Assembly: GCA_002420015.1 (NCBI GenBank)
Contig: DIHF01000016.1
Span: forward strand, 1-38,477
Direction: 5' to 3'
Length of the DNA stretch: 38,477 nucleotides
Source of the DNA: Micavibrio sp. UBA5703
GTDB lineage: Bacteria; Pseudomonadota; Alphaproteobacteria; Micavibrionales; Micavibrionaceae
The notes beneath the pieces were generated by a model. The model had not been told where the DNA came from and made no database searches. It saw only the letters and a list, made by a program, of their open reading frames with translations. A program made the translations under genes and the position numbers. The first letter of the stretch is position 1; the number at the start of each line of letters is the position of its first letter. This document shows positions 14,308-21,674 of this stretch, in pieces.

Positions 14308-14982
14308 ATGATTATGGGAACATGGCCTGACGATTATGATCTCAACGATACGCCCGAAATCGGGGCGCGTATCATCGCGTTTATTCAGGATGAAATGCAC
14401 AGGCTTGAGGAATATGACAATAAGCGCCCGCAAGGGTCAGGCTTGGCCTATGTTTTCCACACGCACTCTTACCGCGTTGCACAGGATATAAAAGACACCT
14501 GCCTGTATATGGGGCTTGGCGATCTGGTCGCAGAAAACATGTACTGGGCAACCCTGCCCCATGACATCGGCAAGCGCATGCTGCCCGTCGAAATCTGGAA
14601 TGAAACGGAAGAACAGCCCTCAGCCGACCTGAAAAACCTGCGCCGCAGCCATACCGATCTTGGCGCCGCCATCGTCAAGGAAGAACTTGGCGATATCGAC
14701 CACCCCTTCATAAACCTAATGACCGACATCATGCGCTATCATCATGAACAAATGAACGGCAAAGGCTATCACGGCCTTTCTGGTGACATGCTCTCGATGC
14801 CCGTACGCTTGGCGGCGATTGTCGAGGCTTTCGACGGCTGGCGCATCAAGCGGCCCCATTACGGCGACCGCGATATTTCCGTTCCCGGCGTTCTAAAACG
14901 CATGCGCGAGGAAAAAGGCGCGGCCCATTTCGACATGAAACTGTTTGAACCATTCGCAGAAATGAAAATGAGGGAACCTTAA
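14308..14982 (+). CDS. HD-GYP-like metal-dependent phosphohydrolase, degenerate motif
   Basis: The 224-aa protein carries the order of an HD-GYP domain: a first His pair (H51, H53), H85-D86 in LPHDIGK, HHEQMNGKGYHG (145-156) and MPVRLAAIVEAFDGW near 175. HD-GYP proteins hydrolyse cyclic di-GMP, linking surface signals to pili and motility. Here the signature GYP reads GYH and the usual D-x-x-T-S-x-R-x-Y reads AFDGWRIKRPHY, so activity on c-di-GMP is uncertain. There is no receiver or membrane part. The start is ATG at 14308, or two codons later at 14314; no clear ribosome-binding site. It is followed after one base by the GST gene. Confidence 0.75.
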   Translation: MIMGTWPDDYDLNDTPEIGARIIAFIQDEMHRLEEYDNKRPQGSGLAYVFHTHSYRVAQDIKDTCLYMGLGDLVAENMYWATLPHDIGKRMLPVEIWNETEEQPSADLKNLRRSHTDLGAAIVKEELGDIDHPFINLMTDIMRYHHEQMNGKGYHGLSGDMLSMPVRLAAIVEAFDGWRIKRPHYGDRDISVPGVLKRMREEKGAAHFDMKLFEPFAEMKMREP

Positions 14983-14983
14983 A

Positions 14984-15604
14984 ATGACAACCACAATAAA
15001 AATCATCGGCTCGTTGACCAGCCCGTTCGTGCGGATTTGCCGGGTTGTCTGTGAGGAATTGAGTCTTCCTTACAAACTGGAAGAAACCCCGCCCTTTGCC
15101 AAAATGACCCCGGAGCAAAACGCCGCCCTCATTGAAAACAACCCGCTGATGAAGGTGCCGATTATGGTCGACGGCGGGCAGAAAGTCATTGATTCCCGGA
15201 TCATCATTTCCTGGCTGCTCAAAAAACACAAAGGCGGCGGCGATTTCCGCACCGATTTCCCCGCCACCGCCGACGAGGACAACATCGTCACCACGCTTTA
15301 CGGCATCATGGATGCGGGCGTTTTGCGCTATATCATGCATAATTCCTATCCTGATATCGACATGAACAGCGCGTATATGGGGCGCTCCCTCGAACGGATC
15401 GGCCACGGCCTCGACTGGCTGGACGGGCAACAAAGCCTCGGCAAGAGCTTCGGCGTGCCGGAAGCCTTGCTTGTCTGCTGTCTGGAATGGTACAAAAAGC
15501 GCGCAATATATGACTGGCAGCCCTATAAAAATCTGGCCGCCCTGCATAAAAAATTTGAAAACCGCGATAGCCTTGTGAAAACCCGCATCCCGGAGAACGT
15601 ATAA
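14984..15604 (+). CDS. Glutathione S-transferase family protein
   Basis: The 206-aa product has a thioredoxin-like N-terminal domain: IIGSLTSPFVRICRVVCEELSLPY (6-29) with Ser/Thr at the catalytic position, then NPLMKVPIMVDGGQKVIDSRIIISWL (about 52-77) with the cis-Pro and the D-S glutathione-binding pair. A helical C-terminal domain follows. Length matches bacterial GSTs. The substrate cannot be told. One base separates it from the HD gene, so the two are probably translated together, and leuD starts six bases after its stop. Confidence 0.85.
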   Translation: MTTTIKIIGSLTSPFVRICRVVCEELSLPYKLEETPPFAKMTPEQNAALIENNPLMKVPIMVDGGQKVIDSRIIISWLLKKHKGGGDFRTDFPATADEDNIVTTLYGIMDAGVLRYIMHNSYPDIDMNSAYMGRSLERIGHGLDWLDGQQSLGKSFGVPEALLVCCLEWYKKRAIYDWQPYKNLAALHKKFENRDSLVKTRIPENV

Positions 15605-15610
15605 GAAATC

Positions 15611-16216
15611 ATGAAGCCCTTTGTGAAGCTCAGCGCCGTAGCCGCTCCCCTGCCGATGATCAACATCGACACCGACATCATCATCCCCAAGCAGTTCCTC
15701 CGCACCATCAAGCGCACAGGGCTGGGCCAGCACGCCTTCCACGACATCCGCTATAACGACGACGGCAGCGAAAAGCCGGATTTCGTCCTGAACAAAAAGG
15801 AATACAGAAACGCGGAGATCATCATCACCGGTGAAAATTTCGGCTGCGGCTCCAGCCGCGAGCATGCGCCGTGGGCCTTGCTCGATTTCGGCATACGCTG
15901 CGTCATCGCCTCAAGCTTCGCCGATATCTTTTATAACAACTGCTTCAAGAACGGCATCCTGCCGATCCAGCTTCCGCAAAAGCAGATCGACGATCTGATG
16001 AAAGAGGCGCAGGACAACCCGGACGCGCCCCTTGAAATCGACCTTGAAAAGCAGACCGTCACACGCGGCAACAAGTTTTCCTTCAGCTTCGACATCGACC
16101 CCTTCCGCAAGCATTGCCTGCTCGGCGGGCTGGACGATATCGGCCTGACGCTGGAGAAGAACAAGCATATTGCGGATTATGAAGAACACACGAAGAAAGA
16201 AAAGCCATGGCTTTAA
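15611..16216 (+). CDS. leuD: 3-isopropylmalate dehydratase, small subunit
   Basis: Swivelling subunit that completes the LeuCD active site in leucine synthesis. The 201-aa product shows INIDTDIIIPKQFLRTIKRTGLGQHAF (about 17-43), GENFGCGSSREHAPWALLDFGIRCVIASSFADIF (about 75-108) and NGILPIQLP. Length equals E. coli LeuD (201). It starts six bases after the GST gene and probably shares its transcript. Repeat A8/B2 separates it from leuB. Confidence 0.96.
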   Translation: MKPFVKLSAVAAPLPMINIDTDIIIPKQFLRTIKRTGLGQHAFHDIRYNDDGSEKPDFVLNKKEYRNAEIIITGENFGCGSSREHAPWALLDFGIRCVIASSFADIFYNNCFKNGILPIQLPQKQIDDLMKEAQDNPDAPLEIDLEKQTVTRGNKFSFSFDIDPFRKHCLLGGLDDIGLTLEKNKHIADYEEHTKKEKPWL

Positions 16217-16225
16217 TGTTTAACT

Positions 16226-16407
16226 AACCACAGAGGCACGGAGACACAGAGAAAAATTATATCCAGAATCCGTCATTGCGAGGAGGCAAAGCCGACGAAG
16301 CAATCCATTTCGTAATTTGGATTGCTTCGCTCCCGATGGTCGCTCGCAATGACGGGAAAATTGTTTCAGAGTATTTAAAACTCTGTGCCTCTGTGCCCTC
16401 TGTGGTT
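16226..16407. repeat. A-family inverted repeat A8, interrupted by a B-type element
   Basis: Left arm 16226-16251 (AACCACAGAGGCACGGAG...), right arm 16381-16407 (CTCTGTGCCTCTGTGCCCTCTGTGGTT). Arms of 26-27 bases pair nearly completely but are 129 bases apart because a whole B element (16271-16354) occupies the loop. The right arm ends 16 bases before the leuB ATG. Confidence 0.88.
16271..16354. repeat. B-type element, full copy B2 (84 bp)
   Basis: Ends CGTCATTGCGAG and CTCGCAATGACG are perfect inverted repeats. Inner GAAGCAATCCA and TGGATTGCTTC pair as well. This CGTCATTGCGAG motif is a widespread bacterial intergenic palindrome; no coding capacity. Confidence 0.88.
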
Positions 16408-16423
16408 AAAAAGGAATAAGAAA

Positions 16424-17527
16424 ATGACACATAAACTCATGATACTCCCCGGCGACGGCATCGGCGTTGAAGTGATGGCCGAGGTCCGCAAGGTTTTGAA
16501 CTGGCTGCAATCTGAATCCGGCATTGCCTTTGACATTTCCGAAGGGTTGATCGGCGGCGCTTCCATCGACGCGCATAAAAATCCCCTCACCGATGAAACC
16601 CTCGCGCAATGCCGCAAATCGGATGCCGTTATACTCGGCGCGGTCGGCGGGCCGAAATGGGCCGATGTCGATTACGCCATCCGCCCCGAAGCCGGGCTTT
16701 TAAGACTCCGCAAGGAACTCGGCCTGTTCGCCAACCTGCGTCCCGCGATGGTGTTTGATGCGCTGGTCGATGCCTCGACGCTCAAACCCGAAATCGTGAA
16801 GGGGCTTGATATCCTCATCGTGCGCGAACTCACGGGCGGCGTTTATTTCGGCGAACCCAGAGGCATCGAAGACCTCGGCAACGGCCAGAGGCGCGGCTTT
16901 AACACGCAAACCTATACAACCGAAGAAATCCAGCGCGTCGGGCGCGTGGCTTTTGAATTGGCCCGCAAGCGCAGGAACAAAGTAACCTCCTGCGAAAAGG
17001 CCAATGTCATGGAAAGCGGCAAGCTCTGGCGCGAGGAAATCACCGCCCTGCATAAGGCCGAATACGGCGATGTCGAACTCGAACACATGTACGCCGACAA
17101 CTGCGCGATGCAGCTTTTGCGCCGCCCGTCGCAATTCGACGTGATCGTCACCGACAATCTGTTCGGCGACATTCTCTCGGACGAGGCTTCGATGCTGACC
17201 GGATCGCTCGGCATGCTGCCCTCCGCCTCCCTCGGAAAGCCGGGTGCGCCGGGTCTGTATGAACCCGTGCACGGCTCCGCCCCCGATATCGCGGGGCAAG
17301 GCAAAGCCAACCCGCTGGCCACGATTTTGAGCCTTGCCATGGCCCTGCGCTATTCCCTGAACGAGGGCAAAACCGCCGATCGTCTGGAACAGGCTGCGCA
17401 GGCCGTATTGAATAGCGGCACCCGCACGGCGGATATCATGGCTCCCGGCTGCCGCCAGGTCTCGACATCCGGCATGGGGGATGCTCTAATAGAGCAACTC
17501 AGGAAAACAAAGGCGAAAGCGGCATGA
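16424..17527 (+). CDS. leuB: 3-isopropylmalate dehydrogenase
   Basis: NAD-dependent oxidative decarboxylation of 3-isopropylmalate to 2-oxoisocaproate. The 367-aa product has LPGDGIGVEVM (7-17), AVGGPKW, LFANLRPA, RELTGGVYFGEPRG (about 130-143), the YADNCAMQL and VTDNLFGDILSDEAS metal-site segments, and EPVHGSAPDIAGQGKANP. I chose the ATG at 16424 with AAGGA upstream; an in-frame ATG at 16385 would add 13 residues coded by the right arm of repeat A8. The stop overlaps the next gene as ATGA. Confidence 0.97.
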   Translation: MTHKLMILPGDGIGVEVMAEVRKVLNWLQSESGIAFDISEGLIGGASIDAHKNPLTDETLAQCRKSDAVILGAVGGPKWADVDYAIRPEAGLLRLRKELGLFANLRPAMVFDALVDASTLKPEIVKGLDILIVRELTGGVYFGEPRGIEDLGNGQRRGFNTQTYTTEEIQRVGRVAFELARKRRNKVTSCEKANVMESGKLWREEITALHKAEYGDVELEHMYADNCAMQLLRRPSQFDVIVTDNLFGDILSDEASMLTGSLGMLPSASLGKPGAPGLYEPVHGSAPDIAGQGKANPLATILSLAMALRYSLNEGKTADRLEQAAQAVLNSGTRTADIMAPGCRQVSTSGMGDALIEQLRKTKAKAA

Positions 17528-18009
17528 TCGCAAGCGTAATTCTCGGGCTTTATCTTCTGGGCATCATCAGCGCCAAAAGCGCCGTGCCGTTTCTGTTCGT
17601 GACCGGCGTTCTTCTGATCGTGGCGGAATTTTTTCTCGTCGGCGGCATTTTCGCCTTTAACGGCGTTATCGCCCTGCTGATCGGCTATGCCATCCGTTCG
17701 GGCACCGATGAAATGTTCGGCCTTCCCATAGATTGGAGCCTGTTCTTCGGCATTGCCTTTACCGAATTTGCCATCCTCTTGATCGCGGGTTATATCCTTC
17801 TCCAGTACCGCAAAAACAAGATCAGCACCGGCCCCGAAAGCATGATCGGCCAAAAAGCCGCCGTCATCGAATGGAGCGGCCAAAGCGGCCGCGTCCGCAT
17901 TCAGGGAGAAATCTGGCAGGCGCAATCCGAAAAAGAAATGAACTTAAAAGAAAACGAAAAAGTTACTGTTGAAAGCGTCAATGATTTGATTTTGAAAGTG
18001 AAAGTTTGA
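17524..18009 (+). CDS. NfeD-family membrane protein (short form)
   Basis: The 161-aa protein has about three hydrophobic segments (about 3-20, 22-58 in two parts, 75-92). A C-terminal OB-like domain follows (SMIGQKAAVIEWSGQSGRVRIQGEIWQAQSE), the hallmark of NfeD1b proteins, which pair with slipins in the cytoplasmic membrane. The pairing is met here by the slipin gene 112 bases downstream. The ATG lies inside the leuB stop (ATGA). The biochemical role of such pairs is unsettled; membrane-domain organisation or proteolysis support are proposed for relatives. Confidence 0.85.
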   Translation: MIASVILGLYLLGIISAKSAVPFLFVTGVLLIVAEFFLVGGIFAFNGVIALLIGYAIRSGTDEMFGLPIDWSLFFGIAFTEFAILLIAGYILLQYRKNKISTGPESMIGQKAAVIEWSGQSGRVRIQGEIWQAQSEKEMNLKENEKVTVESVNDLILKVKV

Positions 18010-18020
18010 TTTTAATTTTT

Positions 18021-18094
18021 ACTACAGAGATAAACAGAGCACACAGAGAAAATAACTATTAATAAACTCTGTTTATCTCTGCGTACTCTGTAGT
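18021..18094. repeat. A-family inverted repeat A9
   Basis: ACTACAGAG... (18021-18048) and ...TACTCTGTAGT (18067-18094). The outer seven bases pair. The best match is a perfect 15-base inverted repeat, CAGAGATAAACAGAG at 18025-18039 with CTCTGTTTATCTCTG at 18067-18081, in a shifted register. As in A2, internal modules are out of order. Confidence 0.8.
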
Positions 18095-18121
18095 TTTAAT
18101 TCTTATAAGGAGAAAACAACC

Positions 18122-18868
18122 ATGACCTTCTTCGCCCCCGTTCTTTTTGCCATTACGGTTCTGTTTTTCGCTTCCGTGCGGATCATCAAGGAATACGATC
18201 GCGGCATCGTCTACACTTTCGGCAAATATTCCGGCACCCGCAATCCGGGGCTGCGCCTCATCTTTCCCGGCATCCAGCAAATGGTGCAGGTCGATATGCG
18301 CGTACGCACCGAAGACATCCCGACGCAGGACGTGATTTCAAAAGACAACGTCTCCGTAAAGGTCAATGCCGTCGTCTATTACCGCATCATCGAGCCGTCT
18401 TTTGCCGTCAACCGGGTGGAGGATTTCCGCATGGCTACCTCGCAGCTTGCGCAAACCACGCTGCGCACCGTCCTTGGCAAGCATGATCTCGACGATATGC
18501 TCTCCAAGCGCGATCAACTGAATAAGGACATACAGGAAATCCTCGACCACCAGACCGACGGCTGGGGCGTGAAGGTCACGGATGTCGCTATCAAGCATGT
18601 CGACATCGACCCCACGATGGTACGCGCCATCGCCAAGCAGGCCGAAGCCGAACGCGAGCGCCGCGCCAAGATCATCAACGCCGAGGGCGAACTACAGGCC
18701 GCCAAACAGCTCGACGAAGCCGCAACCATTCTGGCCCGGCGCCCCGAAACCATGCAGCTCCGTTACCTCGGCACCTTGGGCGAGTTCGTCAATTCCAAAG
18801 GCTCGACCATCGTCCTGCCAATGCCGATGGACCTTCTATCTGCGGTTCTGGGCAAAAAGGCTGCGTAA
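18122..18868 (+). CDS. Slipin (SPFH/band 7 protein)
   Basis: Stomatin-like membrane scaffold. The 248-aa product has one N-terminal membrane segment (about 4-20), then VRIIKEYDRGIVYTFGKYSG and NPGLRLIFPGIQQMVQVDMRVRTEDIPTQDVISKDNVSVKVNAVVYYRI, the diagnostic slipin/PHB core. Helical DPTMVRAIAKQAEAERERRAKIINAEGE (about 175-202) is the oligomerising coiled-coil. A good AAGGAG lies 13 bases before the ATG. It follows its NfeD partner; repeat A9 separates them. A strong terminator follows at 18882-18910. Confidence 0.93.
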   Translation: MTFFAPVLFAITVLFFASVRIIKEYDRGIVYTFGKYSGTRNPGLRLIFPGIQQMVQVDMRVRTEDIPTQDVISKDNVSVKVNAVVYYRIIEPSFAVNRVEDFRMATSQLAQTTLRTVLGKHDLDDMLSKRDQLNKDIQEILDHQTDGWGVKVTDVAIKHVDIDPTMVRAIAKQAEAERERRAKIINAEGELQAAKQLDEAATILARRPETMQLRYLGTLGEFVNSKGSTIVLPMPMDLLSAVLGKKAA

Positions 18869-18881
18869 CGGCGAAGACAAC

Positions 18882-18910
18882 AAAAAAGGGCCCCGCGAGG
18901 GGCCCTTTCG
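18882..18910. terminator. Bidirectional intrinsic terminator between slipin and prepilin
   Basis: AAAGGGCCCC (18885-18894), loop GCGA, GGGGCCCTTT (18899-18908): a perfect 10-bp stem with an A-run on the left and Ts on the right, serving both convergent genes. Confidence 0.9.
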
Positions 18911-18929
18911 TTTGCTCACTAGAAGATTC

Positions 18930-19673
18930 TTACTGCTGGATCCTGATGAAGGAAGCGCATACAACGTTATTTACGGCTTCGTTGTAAGCGTTGCCGTTGA
19001 CGCAACCGCCAGCACCGCCAACCTGAACCGATCCAGTGTTCGGAACACCATCGTCCATTTTGCGGTCGACACGTGCAGCCTGGGTCGGCACAAGAACGCC
19101 CGTGGCAGCACCCACCGCCGCGTTTGCCTGACCGTTAATGACGATATAGTGACCAGCACGCAGCACACCGCCACCAACCAGTCCTGTGGCAGCACCAGCC
19201 GGCGAGTATCCAACTGTGAACCCGCCACCAACAGGAGCTGTCGGCAACGCAGCACCATAGGCAAGCGCAGCGGTACCGTCAAAGCCAGATAGCAAATCAG
19301 CAGCTCTCAGATGATTAAAAAACTGAACGTTCTCTGCTGTGTAAGCTGCGGCAGCAACACCAGGAGCCTCTGTAATTGTGCTATCGCCTGTACCATCTGT
19401 ACACGCTCCACCATTACAGCCAGTAGCCGAGAGGCGTGTTGATGCCTGTCTGAAGTTTCCTGCCACAGCATTGTACGTATCGCGGAACGTAGAGGCGGCA
19501 GCATCAATGCCTTTTGATGCGCTAATTGTCGACGTCACCTGAGCGTTGGCGATCATTTCCTGACCTTTCAGGATACCTGTGATCAGCAGGCCGATAATAA
19601 TCATAACGATCGCAAGTTCGACGAGGGTAAAGCCCTGCTGGCCCTTGCGACGGGTCATTTCATTGGTATTCAT
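18930..19673 (-). CDS. Type IV prepilin-like protein
   Basis: The 247-aa product has a class III signal: MNTNEMTRRKGQQG, cut before F15, then FTLVELAIVMIIIGLLITG with Glu at mature position 5. It is therefore a substrate of the prepilin peptidase encoded at 27077-27874. The helix continues (QEMIANAQVTSTISASKGIDAAASTFRDTYN). A long Gly/Ala-rich head follows with four cysteines (CNGGAC, GGCVNG and NNVVC), suggesting two disulfides. At over 230 mature residues it is larger than typical PilA (about 150), nearer to MSHA-type or minor pilins. SD AAGGAG precedes the ATG. It is the only prepilin in the window and is separated from the assembly genes by its own leader and terminator. Confidence 0.9.
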   Translation of the reverse strand: MNTNEMTRRKGQQGFTLVELAIVMIIIGLLITGILKGQEMIANAQVTSTISASKGIDAAASTFRDTYNAVAGNFRQASTRLSATGCNGGACTDGTGDSTITEAPGVAAAAYTAENVQFFNHLRAADLLSGFDGTAALAYGAALPTAPVGGGFTVGYSPAGAATGLVGGGVLRAGHYIVINGQANAAVGAATGVLVPTQAARVDRKMDDGVPNTGSVQVGGAGGCVNGNAYNEAVNNVVCASFIRIQQ

Positions 19674-19882
19674 TGGTATCTCCTTAATAGATTATTAAAA
19701 ACACACGGGAACCCGTGTTTTGGATAGGTCCCAAAAGTATACACAGTTTTACCTATCAAAAACAGTCCCCCAATCGTTTGATTGTGAACTATTTTTCTGA
19801 ACGGTGTATTAAAATTTCGTGCGGTTTTTCAGACTATGACAAGGCAATTAATCATAATAATAAAATGAGAAGTACACCCAAA
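19674..19882 (-). promoter_or_regulatory. Prepilin upstream region with candidate -10 box and leader hairpin
   Basis: 209 bases between the AraC-type gene and the prepilin. On the minus strand a TATACT (19736-19741) is a candidate -10 box without a convincing -35 box. It is followed by an ACACGGG/CCCGTGT hairpin (about 19703-19718), a T-run and AAGGAG. The GTGTTTTT...TTAAGGAGA arrangement recurs before both small lipoprotein genes. Confidence 0.45.
19683..19697 (-). promoter_or_regulatory. TTAA-N7-TTAA motif (possible CtrA box) in the prepilin leader
   Basis: TTAATAGATTATTAA fits the TTAA-N7-TTAA core recognised by CtrA in other alphaproteobacteria, where pilA can be a CtrA target. It overlaps the Shine-Dalgarno region and lies downstream of the candidate -10 box, so it would repress rather than activate if it is real. 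AT-rich sequence makes a chance match plausible. Confidence 0.25.
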
Positions 19883-20953
19883 TCAACCGATCTGGTTCTT
19901 CCTGTACGTGCTGGGAGCCTCACCCGCCAACTCCTTGAAAACGCGGTTAAAAGAGGCCAGCGAATTAAACCCCACTTCCGTGGCCACAACGTTGATGGAT
20001 GCCTCGGTTTGCGCCAAAAGGCGCTTCGCATCGGCCACGCGGCGCTCATTGACCATCTGGGGGAACGACTTGCCGAAATGAAGGTTAATAATTCGTGAAA
20101 CTACGGTTTCCGACTCGCCCAATTCGCGCGCCAGATCGGTCCGGGAATAGCCGACTTCGTGATAAACCTTGTCGACCTCCATCAGTTTCTCGATCCTGAG
20201 GGCAATTTCAATCTCCCTGTTGGACAGCGCATCGCCCTTCCCGGCTCCCTCCACGATCCGGACGGCCTGAGGGTATATGCGAAACATGCTGGTCATCACC
20301 AGATAGACGAAAGCCAGACCAAGCACGCTGCGCACCATGCCGATGTCCTGCGGCGTAAGGGCCGGCGTAAGGCTGAGAAACATCGCCGCCAGAAAAAAGG
20401 TGTTAACCCCGACCAGCGCCAAAATCAGCCAATACCGGTCTTTTCCTGTTTTCTGGATGAACAGCGCATCGAAAAGCCCCCGCCGCAACCAGATCACCAA
20501 TAGGCTGACCGCCCCCGCGACCAGCCCGCACACCACCAGCCATTCCTGAAGCGGTGGACAATCGCCAATCGTGACAATGTCGCACGCGCCGTAATGGCGC
20601 GAAAGAAAAACCGCCGCCCCAAGAGCCATCGGCGTAAGCAGTAACACCCAGTAATGATAAAGCGCGGGCAATCTGGTGATCTGCACGGCCTGAATAATCA
20701 AAAGGACGCTGATCGGCGGGCCGGAAAACCACAAAAACCACTGGATGATGCCGTAGTAAGGCGTAAGGCTGCCGATATAGGCTTGACCCATATCAAGAAA
20801 GAACGCCGCCCCCAGAACCAGAAAATACAAAAACGGCAACCCGGCATGCGACAGGCGCCCGGCGCGGAAGATAATATAGACAAGTATATAGACGCACTGA
20901 ATCACACCGATCAGCGAAATTATTTCCGGTATCGTAAAGGTCAGCCTATCCAT
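19883..20953 (-). CDS. Membrane-bound AraC-family transcriptional regulator
   Basis: The 356-aa protein has about seven hydrophobic segments in its first 220 residues (IPEIISLIGVIQCVYILVYII, FLYFLVLGAAFFLDM, WVLLLTPMALGAAVFL, WLVVCGLVAGAVSLLVIWL and others). A C-terminal AraC DNA-binding domain follows (about 255-350), including YSRTDLARELGESETVVSRIINLHFGKSFPQMVNERRVADAKRLL and VATEVGFNSLASFNRVFKELAGEAPSTYRKNQ. A 7TM sensor joined directly to DNA binding suggests an envelope or ligand signal read at the membrane. I chose the ATG at 20953, which overlaps the upstream stop by eight bases and has GGACGG before it. It lies next to the prepilin it may control (inference). Confidence 0.88.
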   Translation of the reverse strand: MDRLTFTIPEIISLIGVIQCVYILVYIIFRAGRLSHAGLPFLYFLVLGAAFFLDMGQAYIGSLTPYYGIIQWFLWFSGPPISVLLIIQAVQITRLPALYHYWVLLLTPMALGAAVFLSRHYGACDIVTIGDCPPLQEWLVVCGLVAGAVSLLVIWLRRGLFDALFIQKTGKDRYWLILALVGVNTFFLAAMFLSLTPALTPQDIGMVRSVLGLAFVYLVMTSMFRIYPQAVRIVEGAGKGDALSNREIEIALRIEKLMEVDKVYHEVGYSRTDLARELGESETVVSRIINLHFGKSFPQMVNERRVADAKRLLAQTEASINVVATEVGFNSLASFNRVFKELAGEAPSTYRKNQIG

Positions 20954-21674
20954 TACCGTCCTTGCATAGCGGATTTTCCTGCGCCGCCGCCGCATCGAGA
21001 ATTTGTTCGCAGATATAGGCGCGCATGGCGTTTACCTCGTTTGGCTGCAGTTTATCGCCGCTGCTTTTGAGCGTCTCCAGCATGATGGCGTAGGCGGCTT
21101 CCTTTTCGCCTTTGGCATTCATTACAAAAGCGGGCATTTGCCGCGCCCAGAAAGGCAGGTCGTCCTTTTCAATCTTTGCCAGCATATTCGCCATCTCCAA
21201 TGCCTTATCGAGATCATTCATGCGAAACCGCGCAAGATAAGCCCCCTGCGCCAGCCAGCGCCACTTCTCCCCCTCGGAAGTGTTCCCTACAGCGATAAAA
21301 TAATCCAGCATGGGTCGGAGCATTTCCGGGTTTTGCACCCCGCCGAAATAATACGCCGCCAGATAGGGCACATAATCCGATTTCGGATCGAGCGCGTTCA
21401 TCAGGAAAAACCATTTGGTCAGTTCGTCGTAATTGTAATCCTTTAAGGCCGTCGATCGTCCGCCGCTATCGCCCATATTCTGAAGCATAAGCCCCAAACT
21501 GCGATAGGAAAACTGCGTATCGCCGAAACCAAACCCGGCGGCCCCCGCCTGATCGGGAACGGGAGGCACATTGGCCCAGCGCGCCTGCACGTCGCGGGCG
21601 TAAAACCACGTCAGGACATTAACGGCAAGCGCCATGCCCAATAAAAATTTTATGACTCTTCCCTTCGCAGCCAT
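20946..21674 (-). CDS. Membrane-anchored helical-repeat (TPR-like) protein
   Basis: The 242-aa product has one N-terminal membrane segment (VIKFLLGMALAVNVLTWFYA, 7-26) and a periplasmic or surface-facing helical region. Pairs such as LTKWFFLMNALDPKSDYVPYLAAYYFGG and AYLARFRMNDLDKALEMANMLAKIEKDDLPFWARQM resemble TPR units. It overlaps the permease gene as TGATG and the AraC-type gene by eight bases, so the three are translationally coupled. It may be an accessory subunit of the ABC transporter, comparable in position to the PilG-type partner of Myxococcus PilHI, but sequence similarity was not testable. Confidence 0.7.
   Translation of the reverse strand: MAAKGRVIKFLLGMALAVNVLTWFYARDVQARWANVPPVPDQAGAAGFGFGDTQFSYRSLGLMLQNMGDSGGRSTALKDYNYDELTKWFFLMNALDPKSDYVPYLAAYYFGGVQNPEMLRPMLDYFIAVGNTSEGEKWRWLAQGAYLARFRMNDLDKALEMANMLAKIEKDDLPFWARQMPAFVMNAKGEKEAAYAIMLETLKSSGDKLQPNEVNAMRAYICEQILDAAAAQENPLCKDGNG

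Noticed and set aside
16385..16423. Longer LeuB start adding 13 residues
   Set aside because: Those codons are the right arm of repeat A8; the ATG at 16424 has an AAGGA site and a conserved start.
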